Positions 49,917-58,013 of a stretch of DNA of 64,000 nucleotides are shown piece after piece. Position 1 is the stretch's first letter. Each line of letters begins with the position of its first letter. Position numbers and translations under genes: made by a program. The stretch comes from Bacteroidota bacterium (GTDB lineage Bacteria > Bacteroidota > Bacteroidia > AKYH767-A > 2013-40CM-41-45): assembly GCA_016720655.1 (NCBI GenBank), contig JADKKE010000002.1, positions 124,001 through 188,000 of the forward strand. Direction: 5' to 3'. Under the pieces are notes generated by a model. It was given only the letters and a program-made list of their open reading frames with translations, searched no databases and was not told the origin of the DNA.

Positions 49917-51296
49917 ATGATGAACATGAAAAGAAAACTTACTCAAATCATTTTCCTAGCTGCGAATTTAATCGTTGCAGGTGCATTCGCTCAGGAAACA
50001 GAAGTAAATCCTCTTGATACATTAACAAATCACGTAGCAGTGATCCGTCAGGATGTGGATATTTTGAAACGGGTAAAATTGAGTGGCTACATTCAAACCC
50101 AATTCCAATACGGAGATTCAACAGGTGCATCTGCATACAATGGAGGGGCATTTGGAGCAGGGAATGACAAACGTTTCATGATTCGTCGTGGTCGTTTGAA
50201 AGCACAATACGATGCTCCTGTCAATGACAAAGGAATTTCAACATCACAATACGTTCTTCAATTTGATGTAACAGAAAAAGGTCTGGCTATTAAAGATGCT
50301 TACGGAAAATTTACTGATCCATGGTCAGGCTGGTTCTCTATTACAGCAGGGATGCAGAATCGTCCCTTCGGTTATGAGATCATTTATTCTTCCAGCTTGC
50401 GTGAATCACCTGAACGCGGCAGATTATCGCAATTAATATTTCCCGGAGAACGCGACCTCGGAGCAATGTTGAGCATTCAAGGTCCTAAAACATCAAATTG
50501 GAACTGGATTAAATTTGACGCAGGATTCTTCAACGGAAATGGTGCTCCTGGTGTTGGTGTTGATGTAAGTGATTTTGATAAGAAGAAAGATTTTATTGGT
50601 CGTCTGGCAATTTCGAAAACATCAAAATCTGAAAAAGTTAAATATGGAATTGGTGTTTCATATTACAATGGAGGTTACCGAATCGATACAGTAAATGTTT
50701 ACAAATTTGGCACAGATTCTGCAGGTGTGAAATCATACGTCATTGAAACAAAAAAAGATGATGTTAAGCCAGTGAATATTAACACCCGTGATTTTACAGA
50801 ACGTATGTATATAGGAGCTGATGCGCAAGTCAGTATTGACTGGGCTGCAGGTTTGACCACACTGAGAGCTGAATTTATACAAGGCGATCAGCCCTCAGGT
50901 TATGGAAATACAGGAAGTACAAAAAGTGTAAATTCGAACGCACCGGTTACAACTGATATCTACAAACGTAAATTCAATGGTGCTTACCTTTATTTCCTCC
51001 AGAATATTATGCAAAGTCCTTTCCAGGCAATCGTAAAATATGACTGGTACGATCCAAATACTGAAATCGAAGGTGATGCAATTGGCAAAGCAGTAACTTC
51101 GAATGCTGTGAAAACAAATGCGACAGACCTTAAATTCAGTACTCTTGGCTTAGGATTGGCTTACCGTTGGGACGCGAATGTGAAATTAACCGCCTACTAT
51201 GATCTTGTAAGCAATGAAACGAGTGCCAATCTTTCAGGATACACAAAGGATGTAAAAGACAATGTATTTACTATCAGAATGCAGGTGAAATTCTAA
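49917..51296 (+). CDS. OprO/OprP-type phosphate-selective porin
   Basis: The 459-residue product has a signal peptide (to AFAQE), a short coiled segment (LDTLTNHVAVIRQDVDILKR), and a porin_O_P barrel: KLSGYIQTQFQYGDS, FMIRRGRLKAQYDAP, ITAGMQNRPFGYEIIYSSS, SPERGRLSQLIFPGERDLGA, and a final strand VFTIRMQVKF ending in Phe. OprP trimers in Pseudomonas are anion channels selective for phosphate or polyphosphate. pstS starts 52 bp downstream, so porin and binding protein probably share a transcript. ATG 49917 is used; ATG at 49926 gives a tidier signal peptide. Confidence 0.88.
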   Translation: MMNMKRKLTQIIFLAANLIVAGAFAQETEVNPLDTLTNHVAVIRQDVDILKRVKLSGYIQTQFQYGDSTGASAYNGGAFGAGNDKRFMIRRGRLKAQYDAPVNDKGISTSQYVLQFDVTEKGLAIKDAYGKFTDPWSGWFSITAGMQNRPFGYEIIYSSSLRESPERGRLSQLIFPGERDLGAMLSIQGPKTSNWNWIKFDAGFFNGNGAPGVGVDVSDFDKKKDFIGRLAISKTSKSEKVKYGIGVSYYNGGYRIDTVNVYKFGTDSAGVKSYVIETKKDDVKPVNINTRDFTERMYIGADAQVSIDWAAGLTTLRAEFIQGDQPSGYGNTGSTKSVNSNAPVTTDIYKRKFNGAYLYFLQNIMQSPFQAIVKYDWYDPNTEIEGDAIGKAVTSNAVKTNATDLKFSTLGLGLAYRWDANVKLTAYYDLVSNETSANLSGYTKDVKDNVFTIRMQVKF

Positions 51297-51348
51297 ATAG
51301 TGCAAATAGTAACAATTTTAATAAAAGAAATACCTAACATCAACAAAA

Positions 51349-52167
51349 ATGAAAAAACTAATTGTATTCGCTGTAGCCATTTGCTTTTCAACAGTAATGT
51401 CTGCACAGAAAATTGTAATCAAAGGCAGTGATACTGTACTTCCACTTTCTCAGAAAGAAGCTGAAACGTACATGAAGAAAAATGCTGGTAAAAGTGTGAC
51501 AGTTGTCGGAGGCGGTAGTGGAGTTGGGATTTCAGCATTATTGGACAATTCTACTGATATTGCAATGTCTTCACGTAAAATTAAAATGGATGAGCGCATG
51601 AAATTACAGGATGCCGGTCGTGCATTCAAAGAAGTAATTATTGCGAACGACGCACTTTCAGTAATTGTTAATCCTACGAACAAAGTGGGAAAATTAACTC
51701 GTGAACAACTGGAAGGAATCTTCACCGGAAAAATTAAAAACTGGAAAGAAGTAGGCGGTGATGATATGCAAATCATCGTTTATTCCCGTGAAACAAGTTC
51801 AGGAACTTATGAGTTCTTTAAAGAACACGTGATGAACCGTAAAAACTATGCTTCCTCTGTATTGAACATGCCGGCAACCGGTGCGATTATTCAATCGGTA
51901 AGTCAAACCAAAGGTGCTATCGGATATGTAGGTCTTGCTTATATGAACAAAGAAGTAAAGGACATTGCAGTATCCTATGACAAGGGAAAAACATATGTAA
52001 ATGCTTCTGTTGAAGCTGCGCGAAACAAAACATATCCAATCGTTCGCCCATTGTATTACTACTATCCTACTTCCAAAGAGGCTAGTGTAAAAACGTTCAT
52101 TGATTATGTGCTTAGCCCGGAGGGACAGGAAATTGTCAATAAAGTTGGCTATATTTCACTCAAATAA
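51349..52167 (+). CDS. pstS: Phosphate ABC transporter substrate-binding protein
   Basis: PstS captures periplasmic phosphate for PstCAB. The 272-residue protein has a signal peptide (to ~19) and the binding-site elements KGSDTVLPL (26-29 GSDT), GGGSGVGISAL, DIAMSSRKI and RETSSGTYEFF (SSGT 150-153), with the NWKEVGG hinge motif at 131-137. Length is typical for the short Bacteroidota form. It follows the porin gene by 52 bp and is separated from pstC by a long hairpin and a Pho box. Confidence 0.95.
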   Translation: MKKLIVFAVAICFSTVMSAQKIVIKGSDTVLPLSQKEAETYMKKNAGKSVTVVGGGSGVGISALLDNSTDIAMSSRKIKMDERMKLQDAGRAFKEVIIANDALSVIVNPTNKVGKLTREQLEGIFTGKIKNWKEVGGDDMQIIVYSRETSSGTYEFFKEHVMNRKNYASSVLNMPATGAIIQSVSQTKGAIGYVGLAYMNKEVKDIAVSYDKGKTYVNASVEAARNKTYPIVRPLYYYYPTSKEASVKTFIDYVLSPEGQEIVNKVGYISLK

Positions 52168-52220
52168 ATTTAAAAATAGGTTTAGTTTCCGAAAAGCAAA
52201 ATTCATTCGTTTGAATTTTG

Positions 52221-52254
52221 AAACAGCGGTGGTAATAATTTACCACTGCTGTTT
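52221..52254 (+). terminator. Long hairpin between pstS and pstC
   Basis: A 15-bp stem AAACAGCGGTGGTAA / TTACCACTGCTGTTT has a TAAT loop and one G-T pair. No T run follows, so it is a weak terminator or an mRNA-stabilising 3' end for pstS. Confidence 0.75.
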
Positions 52255-52272
52255 GTATAAGCAAACAAAACC

Positions 52273-52290
52273 TGTTACAAAATTGTTACA
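52273..52290 (+). promoter_or_regulatory. Predicted Pho box upstream of pstC
   Basis: TGTTACA, spacer AAAT, TGTTACA: two identical half-sites, 7-4-7 geometry. It ends 22 bp before the pstC start; no good -7 element fits between, so its use as a promoter is uncertain. Confidence 0.6.
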
Positions 52291-52312
52291 ACAGGATTAA
52301 CAAAGCCAAACT

Positions 52313-53518
52313 TTGAAAAGGAAATTTAAACAGTTTACAGAAAAATTAATAGAAGGCCTTTTGTTGATCAGTGGTTCTCTGACTTCAATTACGGTTTTGC
52401 TTATTGTTATCTTTTTATTCAAGGAAGGACTTGGTTTGTTCACCACTTCACCGATGGAGAACAAAAATGTGATTGTTGTCAACAAACTGAATCCTGTTGA
52501 ACATTTAACAGCAGGTCAAATCAAAAAGATTTTTGACCAGGAAATTACAAACTGGAAAGACCTGGGTGGCAAGAATGATACAATTTTGCTTTTTACTATT
52601 AATGACCTTTCCAATTATTTTTCTGAGGAAGAAATTGGTGAAAATTTCGAATATCTCCCTGAGAAATTAAATTCCATCGTTGACAGTATTCCAAACCTTC
52701 TTGCAGTATACACAGATAAATATCTGGTAAAGGAACTGAAGGGAAAGATCGTAAAAGTCGACAAAAATAATATTCCTGACTTTATCCTCGGGAGAGAATG
52801 GTTTCCAACTGCAGAACCTGCAGTTCAGTTGGGAGTACTCCCACTGATTCTTGGAACTCTATTGGTTTCTATTTTTGCTATCCTCTTTGCCCTTCCTATC
52901 GGAATTGCAACTTCAATTTACATGGCTGAGGTCGCAAATGAAAGAGTGCGAAAAATACTAAAGCCCATCATTGAACTTCTCGCTGGAATCCCCTCGGTTG
53001 TCTATGGCTTTTTCGGATTGATAGTCATTGTACCGCTGATCCATGATACGTTTAATTTACCTGTAGGAGAAACTGCTTTGGCAGGATCGATCGTACTTGC
53101 AATCATGGCGCTCCCAACGATTATTACAGTGTCAGAAGATGCTATCCGCAACACACCGAGAAGCATGAAAGAAGCTTCGCTTGCATTAGGAGCAAACCGC
53201 TGGCAAACCATCCACCGGGTTGTTTTGCCCTACTCTATGTCAGGCATCACAGCCGCTGCTATCCTTGGGATTGGTCGGGCGATCGGTGAAACAATGGCAG
53301 TATTGATGGTAACAGGAAACGCTGCTGTTATGCCTCATTCACTTCTGCAACCCGTACGCACCATTCCTGCTACGATAGCGGCAGAACTCGGAGAAGCTCC
53401 TCAAGGTGGGGTCCATTATCAGGCATTGTTTGCACTCGGTTGTATCCTGTTTATTTTAACGCTCCTGATTAATATCTGGGTTGAATATGTTTCCTCAAAA
53501 CAGAAATTCAAGAAATAG
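52313..53518 (+). CDS. pstC: Phosphate ABC transporter permease PstC with inserted PstS-like segment
   Basis: PstC and PstA form the membrane channel for phosphate. After TM1 (~14-36) a periplasmic insert of ~130 residues precedes the classical permease (from PLILGTLLVSIFAILFALPI, ~178). Residues 52-100 of the insert (VIVVNKLNPVEHLTAGQIKK and NWKDLGGKND) match PstS 103-148 (VIVNPTNKVGKLTREQLEG, NWKEVGGDDM), but the phosphate-binding SSGT loop is absent. The permease half is standard, with GIATSIYMAEVANERVR, LAGIPSVVYGFFG, the EAA-like EASLALGANRWQT loop and IGRAIGETMAVLMVTG. The start is TTG at 52313. pstA follows after 8 bp. Confidence 0.93.
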   Translation: MKRKFKQFTEKLIEGLLLISGSLTSITVLLIVIFLFKEGLGLFTTSPMENKNVIVVNKLNPVEHLTAGQIKKIFDQEITNWKDLGGKNDTILLFTINDLSNYFSEEEIGENFEYLPEKLNSIVDSIPNLLAVYTDKYLVKELKGKIVKVDKNNIPDFILGREWFPTAEPAVQLGVLPLILGTLLVSIFAILFALPIGIATSIYMAEVANERVRKILKPIIELLAGIPSVVYGFFGLIVIVPLIHDTFNLPVGETALAGSIVLAIMALPTIITVSEDAIRNTPRSMKEASLALGANRWQTIHRVVLPYSMSGITAAAILGIGRAIGETMAVLMVTGNAAVMPHSLLQPVRTIPATIAAELGEAPQGGVHYQALFALGCILFILTLLINIWVEYVSSKQKFKK

Positions 53519-53526
53519 AATTACCT

Positions 53527-54381
53527 ATGACAAAGCAGACCAAGGAATATATAGCTTTCTGGATATTTAGAATACTCAGTTTCATCGTCCTGGCGATTCT
53601 GATCTGGATACTGTATTTCATATTTGTGCGTGGATGGCACATGCTGAGCTGGGATTTTCTAACCAAAATGCCGGAAGACGGTATGACGAAAGGTGGAATT
53701 TACCCTGCTATCATTGGAACACTTTATCTGGTTGCGGGATCTATGCTTTTCGCATTTCCGATTGGTGTTCTTGCCGGAATTTATATTCATGAATATACCA
53801 ATGATTCCAAGTTTAAACGGTTCATGAAACTGATGACCAATAATCTTGCTGGAATTCCTTCCATTGTATTTGGATTATTTGGAATGTCATTGTTTGTAAA
53901 GACGCTGAATTTCGGAGATTCAATTTTAGCTGGATCCCTTACACTCGGCTTGCTTGCCCTGCCGGTTGTAATTCGTGTTACTGAAGAAGCATTGATCGCC
54001 GTGGATGATAGTTTTCGTCATGGAAGTCTGGCACTCGGCGCATCCAAACTAATTACAATTCGAAAAGTGGTATTGCCAATCGCAATGCCAAATATCCTTA
54101 CCGGGCTGATTTTATCGATTGGTCGTGTCTCCGGAGAAACAGCCCCAATCCTGTTTACAGTAGCGGCCTACTTCTTACCAAAATTGCCAACATCCATTTT
54201 TGACCAGGTGATGGCATTGCCTTATCACCTTTATGTTATTTCAACAAGTGGAACGAAAGTTCAGGAATCGAGAGACATGGCCTATGGTACAGCATTGGTC
54301 CTGGTATTGTTTGTTTTGATCCTAAACCTTCTTGCGAATGCATTGCGCAGATATTTGGGAAATAAAGTGAAAATGAATTAG
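53527..54381 (+). CDS. pstA: Phosphate ABC transporter permease PstA
   Basis: A 284-residue permease with six membrane spans. Diagnostic segments are GGIYPAIIGTLYLVAGSMLF, FPIGVLAGIYIHEYT, NLAGIPSIVFGLFGMSLFV, the EAA loop HGSLALGASKLITIRKVVL, and SIGRVSGETAPILFTVAAYF. It pairs with PstC and is energised by PstB. It begins 8 bp after pstC and is followed by pstB after 27 bp, the standard gene order. Confidence 0.96.
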   Translation: MTKQTKEYIAFWIFRILSFIVLAILIWILYFIFVRGWHMLSWDFLTKMPEDGMTKGGIYPAIIGTLYLVAGSMLFAFPIGVLAGIYIHEYTNDSKFKRFMKLMTNNLAGIPSIVFGLFGMSLFVKTLNFGDSILAGSLTLGLLALPVVIRVTEEALIAVDDSFRHGSLALGASKLITIRKVVLPIAMPNILTGLILSIGRVSGETAPILFTVAAYFLPKLPTSIFDQVMALPYHLYVISTSGTKVQESRDMAYGTALVLVLFVLILNLLANALRRYLGNKVKMN

Positions 54382-54408
54382 TATACTGAATATAGCAAAG
54401 CAGAATCT

Positions 54409-55167
54409 ATGAATAAGATTGAAAGTAAAAATGTGCATTTGTATTACGGAGATTTTCATGCTTTGAAAGGCATCAGTATGTCCATTCAGGAGAATACTGT
54501 GACGGCCTTAATTGGTCCTTCCGGATGCGGAAAATCAACTTACCTCCGCCTCTTTAACAGGATGAATGATCTCATCGACAATGTGCGTATTGAAGGTGAT
54601 ATTCTGCTTGATGGCCGCGATATTTACAAGAAGAATATTGGGATGCGTATCGATGAATTGCGTAAAAAAGTTGGAATGGTATTCCAAAAACCCAACCCAT
54701 TTCCAAAAACAATTTTTGAAAATGTTGCCTATGGCCTTCGTGTGAACGGAATTGATCACCGTTCTTTTATTGAAGAACGTGTAGAAACTTCACTACGACA
54801 GGCAGCACTTTGGGAAGAAGTAAAAGACAAATTGAAAAAGTCCGCTTTTGAATTGTCGGGTGGACAACAACAAAGGTTATGTATTGCACGGGCTTTGGCC
54901 ATTGAACCTTCAGTGTTACTGATGGATGAACCTGCTTCTGCACTGGATCCTATTTCGACATCAAAAATTGAAGAGCTTATATATGAATTGAAAACCAAAT
55001 ATACCATCATCATCGTCACCCACAACATGCAACAGGCAGGTAGGGTAAGTGATCGAACAGCATTCTTTTATCTGGGCGACCTTATTGAATATGATGATAC
55101 ACCGGTTATCTTTACCAATCCAAAAGATATCCGGACTCAGAGTTATGTGACAGGAAGGTTTGGCTAA
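54409..55167 (+). CDS. pstB: Phosphate ABC transporter ATP-binding protein
   Basis: The 252-residue ATPase has Walker A (GPSGCGKST), the Q-loop GMVFQKPNPFPKTIFENVAY, the signature SGGQQQRLCIARALA, Walker B plus catalytic Glu (VLLMDEPASALDP) and the H-loop IVTHNMQQAGRVSD. The YLRLFNRMNDLI and YVTGRFG motifs are specific to PstB. It powers phosphate import with PstCA. Confidence 0.97.
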   Translation: MNKIESKNVHLYYGDFHALKGISMSIQENTVTALIGPSGCGKSTYLRLFNRMNDLIDNVRIEGDILLDGRDIYKKNIGMRIDELRKKVGMVFQKPNPFPKTIFENVAYGLRVNGIDHRSFIEERVETSLRQAALWEEVKDKLKKSAFELSGGQQQRLCIARALAIEPSVLLMDEPASALDPISTSKIEELIYELKTKYTIIIVTHNMQQAGRVSDRTAFFYLGDLIEYDDTPVIFTNPKDIRTQSYVTGRFG

Positions 55168-55243
55168 GAAATATTTTTAGCAGACATGTACCGATCCATT
55201 CCATTTATTTTGAATTAATTTCCATTGTAAAATTACCATACCC

Positions 55244-55918
55244 ATGACGCATTTAGATGTTGAACTGAAAAGGTTGAAGGAAGAAAAGATAGAAATGTTT
55301 GACCTTGTCATCTCACAGTTGAGTAAGGCAAAAACTGCTTTTCTGACAATGGACAAAGCACTTGCACGCGAGGTGAATTTCAATGAAAAACGAGTGAATG
55401 CGCTTGAATTAAAAATTGATAAGGACTGTGAAAATATTTTCGCTTTGTTCAATCCTGTCGCAATCGATTTGCGCTTTGTTCTGGCGGTATTAAAAATAAA
55501 TTCTAACCTGGAACGAATCGGTGATATTGCTGATGGGATTTCCAGATATGTGGCAGAAACAGAAACTGCATTTGATCCTGAACTCTTACAGGTAACCCGA
55601 TTGGAAGAAATGTGGACCACAGCAATTGAAATGTTGAGCGATGTGCAACGTGCTTTTGATGCCGATGATGCAAAATTATCCCGCGGTGTATTTAAAAAGG
55701 ACGATATCCTGGATGAAGTGAACAGCAATGCAAATGATGTAATTGAACACTATATCAAATCTCATCCGGATAAAATCGCGCAAGCCCTTCATATTGTTTC
55801 TACTATTCGTAAACTGGAACGAACCGGTGATCAGACGAAAAATATTTCAGAAGAAATCATTTTTTTCCTGGAAGCTAAAGTATTGAAACACCTTTCGGAA
55901 AAAGCGAAGAGTGAGTGA
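55244..55918 (+). CDS. phoU: Phosphate transport/signalling regulator PhoU
   Basis: The 224-residue helical protein has the two PhoU three-helix bundles. Metal-cluster-type motifs NSNLERIGDIADGI in the first half and KLERTGDQTKNISEEI in the second (E/DxxxD) are intact. PhoU links Pst activity to the PhoR kinase and prevents expression when phosphate is plentiful. It lies 76 bp after pstB and closes the operon. No phoR gene is in the window. Confidence 0.94.
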   Translation: MTHLDVELKRLKEEKIEMFDLVISQLSKAKTAFLTMDKALAREVNFNEKRVNALELKIDKDCENIFALFNPVAIDLRFVLAVLKINSNLERIGDIADGISRYVAETETAFDPELLQVTRLEEMWTTAIEMLSDVQRAFDADDAKLSRGVFKKDDILDEVNSNANDVIEHYIKSHPDKIAQALHIVSTIRKLERTGDQTKNISEEIIFFLEAKVLKHLSEKAKSE

Positions 55919-55977
55919 GGGATTGAATTCCAGATTGCAGATTGTTGATTTTAGATTGTTGATTGACTTCAGGCTGC
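55919..55977. repeat. Degenerate heptamer-period array (ATTGTTG/ATTTTAG)
   Basis: Units ATTCCAG, ATTGCAG, ATTGTTG, ATTTTAG, ATTGTTG and ATTGACT fill the gap between the converging phoU and pyrD genes. It is closely related to the array at 45056. Confidence 0.85.
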
Positions 55978-57072
55978 TTATTTTCGTGGGAGTAGCTGCG
56001 GATCTTTTACTATTTCATTGGAAATATTCCGGATCAGCGAAGGGCCTTCATAGATAAAGCCCGTATACAATTGAATCAAATCAGCTCCTGCATTCATTTT
56101 GTCGAGTGCATCCTGCGGAGAATGGATTCCTCCCACTCCGATGATTACAAATTGATCTCCGGATTTAGCGGCGAGATAGCGAATTACTTCAGTGGATCGA
56201 TCGGTTAATGGTTTCCCGCTCAAGCCTCCTGCACCGGCAGCTTCCACAACATCAGCATCTGTTTGCAGGTTTGATCTTGAGATCGTAGTATTCGTAGCGA
56301 TAATTCCGTCCAATTGTAATTCAAGTACCACCTCTACAATTTCATCGAGTTGCTGAAAGCTCAGGTCCGGTGCAATTTTCAGCAATAATGGTTTTCGCTT
56401 TCGAATCCCTCCTCCTTCGCGTTTATCATTCTTCGCCGAAAGTTCATCATTTACCATTTGCAGTTGTTTCAACATTCTTGCCAGCGGCTCTTTCTCCTGC
56501 AGTGAACGAAGATCCGGAGTATTTGGTGAACTCACATTCACGACAAAATAATCGACATAATTGTACAATGCACGAAAACAATATTCGTAGTCTTCAACAG
56601 CAGCTTCATTGGGAGTAGATTTGTTTTTCCCGATATTTCCTCCAACGATCACATTTGCCGGCCTGTTCCGCAGCCTTTGAACCATTGCATCAACACCTTC
56701 ATTGTTAAAACCCATTCTGTTAATGAGAGCCTGGTCCTTTTTCAAACGGAACATGCGCGGCTTTGGATTTCCGGGCTGTGGTCGGGGTGTAACTGTACCG
56801 ACTTCAACATAACCAAAACCGAGCAGTGCCATTTCTCTGATGAGTTTCGCATCTTTATCAAAACCAGCTGCAAGTCCAATCGGATTGGGGAAGCGGATTG
56901 AAAACAGATTTCTTTCCAGAGCAGGATTCTTGACAACAAACATTTTTTTCAGCGCTGTATTCATACCCGGAATCAGAGCAAGCAATCGAAGAGCTGCAAT
57001 TACAAAATGATGGATTTTCTCAGGATCGAAGAGAAAGAAAACCGGCCTGATAATGCGTTTGTACAAATTCAT
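55978..57072 (-). CDS. pyrD: Dihydroorotate dehydrogenase (quinone), class 2
   Basis: PyrD oxidises dihydroorotate to orotate in pyrimidine synthesis and passes electrons to quinone. The 364-residue length, the membrane-associating N-terminal helices (YKRIIRPVFFLFDPEKIHHF), GLAAGFDKDAKLI, EVGTVTPRPQPGNPKPRMFR, the catalytic-Ser block VVNVSSPNTPDLRSLQ, LLLKIAPDLS, IATNTTISR and IGVGGIHSPQDALDKMNAGA are all class 2 features. It is divergent from mntR. Confidence 0.97.
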   Translation of the reverse strand: MNLYKRIIRPVFFLFDPEKIHHFVIAALRLLALIPGMNTALKKMFVVKNPALERNLFSIRFPNPIGLAAGFDKDAKLIREMALLGFGYVEVGTVTPRPQPGNPKPRMFRLKKDQALINRMGFNNEGVDAMVQRLRNRPANVIVGGNIGKNKSTPNEAAVEDYEYCFRALYNYVDYFVVNVSSPNTPDLRSLQEKEPLARMLKQLQMVNDELSAKNDKREGGGIRKRKPLLLKIAPDLSFQQLDEIVEVVLELQLDGIIATNTTISRSNLQTDADVVEAAGAGGLSGKPLTDRSTEVIRYLAAKSGDQFVIIGVGGIHSPQDALDKMNAGADLIQLYTGFIYEGPSLIRNISNEIVKDPQLLPRK

Positions 57073-57210
57073 TCGGGGTCAAAATTAAACAAATTGCCGA
57101 ATTCATGTAATCTGAAAATCAAAGAGTTAAGTGTTTGTTTTTTTAGTCAGGCTTCTTAAAGAGGAAAGTGCTGTGTTATTCCCTGTTAATTTTTCTGTTC
57201 TTATAAATAA

Positions 57211-57258
57211 TTATTTAGATTTGCCTAAATAATATAATTGATTACCCTAAATTATATT
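57211..57258 (+). promoter_or_regulatory. Predicted MntR/DtxR operator
   Basis: A perfect inverted repeat TTATTTAG-ATTTGC-CTAAATAA (57211-57232) has the TTTAG...CTAAA core of DtxR/MntR sites. Directly beside it AATATAATT (57231-57239) and AATTATATT (57250-57258) form a second inverted repeat. They sit 30-77 bp before the mntR start, fitting autoregulation of mntR-mntH by metal. Confidence 0.7.
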
Positions 57259-57287
57259 CTGAAAAATTCTGAAGAAAATTAAGATCT

Positions 57288-57959
57288 ATGCATTCATTAA
57301 CGGAGGAAAATTATTTGAAAGCGATTTACAAATTACTGGAAAAGGGCGAAAAGAAAATCAGTACAACCGCTATTGCAGCACTCGTAGAAACAGCTCCTGC
57401 TTCGGTGACTGATATGCTAAAGAAACTGGCAGAAAAAAAACTGATTCGCTATGAAAAATATCAGGGAGTCACATTGAGTGGATCCGGTAAAAAAGTTGCC
57501 GTTGACATCATCCGCAAACATCGCTTGTGGGAATTTTTTCTTGTTGAAAAACTTGGATTTAGCTGGGATCAGGTTCATGATATTGCTGAACAGCTTGAGC
57601 ACATTAAATCCGAGGCTTTGATCACGCGACTGGATCATTTCCTGGGCAATCCAAAAGCGGATCCACATGGAGATCCTATTCCCGATGAACACGGTGTTTT
57701 TCATGCCTTAAATACCATTCCACTGAGTGCAGTTACTGTCAATGTACCCGTCATTATCACCGGAGTTATTGATCATCGCCCAGTATTTTTGCGATTCCTG
57801 GAAAAAGAAGGATATGCACTTGGAAAAAAAATTCTTGTGAAAGAAAAATTAGAAATTGACCAGTCTGTCACTTTGCTGCTCTCGGGAAGCAAAAAATTAA
57901 AACATATCAGTCATGATGTTGCCAGAAATATTCTGGTACTACCCGAAAAAACCAAATAG
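57288..57959 (+). CDS. mntR: DtxR/MntR-family metal-dependent regulator
   Basis: Residues 1-65 form the DtxR-type winged helix (SLTEENYLKAIYKLLEKGEK, ISTTAIAALVETAPASVTDM, GVTLSGSGKKVAVDII). The dimer/metal domain follows (KHRLWEFFLVEKLGF, VHDIAEQLEHIKSEALITRL, HGDPIP), with the His/Glu residues that bind metal. The C-terminal FeoA/SH3-like domain (VFLRFLEKEGYALGKKILV) is present, making it the long 223-residue form. It is 54 bp upstream of mntH, so it is most likely a manganese- or iron-sensing repressor of that transporter. Confidence 0.92.
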   Translation: MHSLTEENYLKAIYKLLEKGEKKISTTAIAALVETAPASVTDMLKKLAEKKLIRYEKYQGVTLSGSGKKVAVDIIRKHRLWEFFLVEKLGFSWDQVHDIAEQLEHIKSEALITRLDHFLGNPKADPHGDPIPDEHGVFHALNTIPLSAVTVNVPVIITGVIDHRPVFLRFLEKEGYALGKKILVKEKLEIDQSVTLLLSGSKKLKHISHDVARNILVLPEKTK

Positions 57960-58013
57960 TAAAAAACTCACTCGTTCAAATTAGTAGATTCACCAAACCA
58001 GAACATTTCATTC

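Noticed and set aside
51301..51330. Pho box directly upstream of pstS
   Set aside because: AGTAACA-ATTT-TAATAAA is too degenerate to claim, and pstS can be read from the porin promoter.
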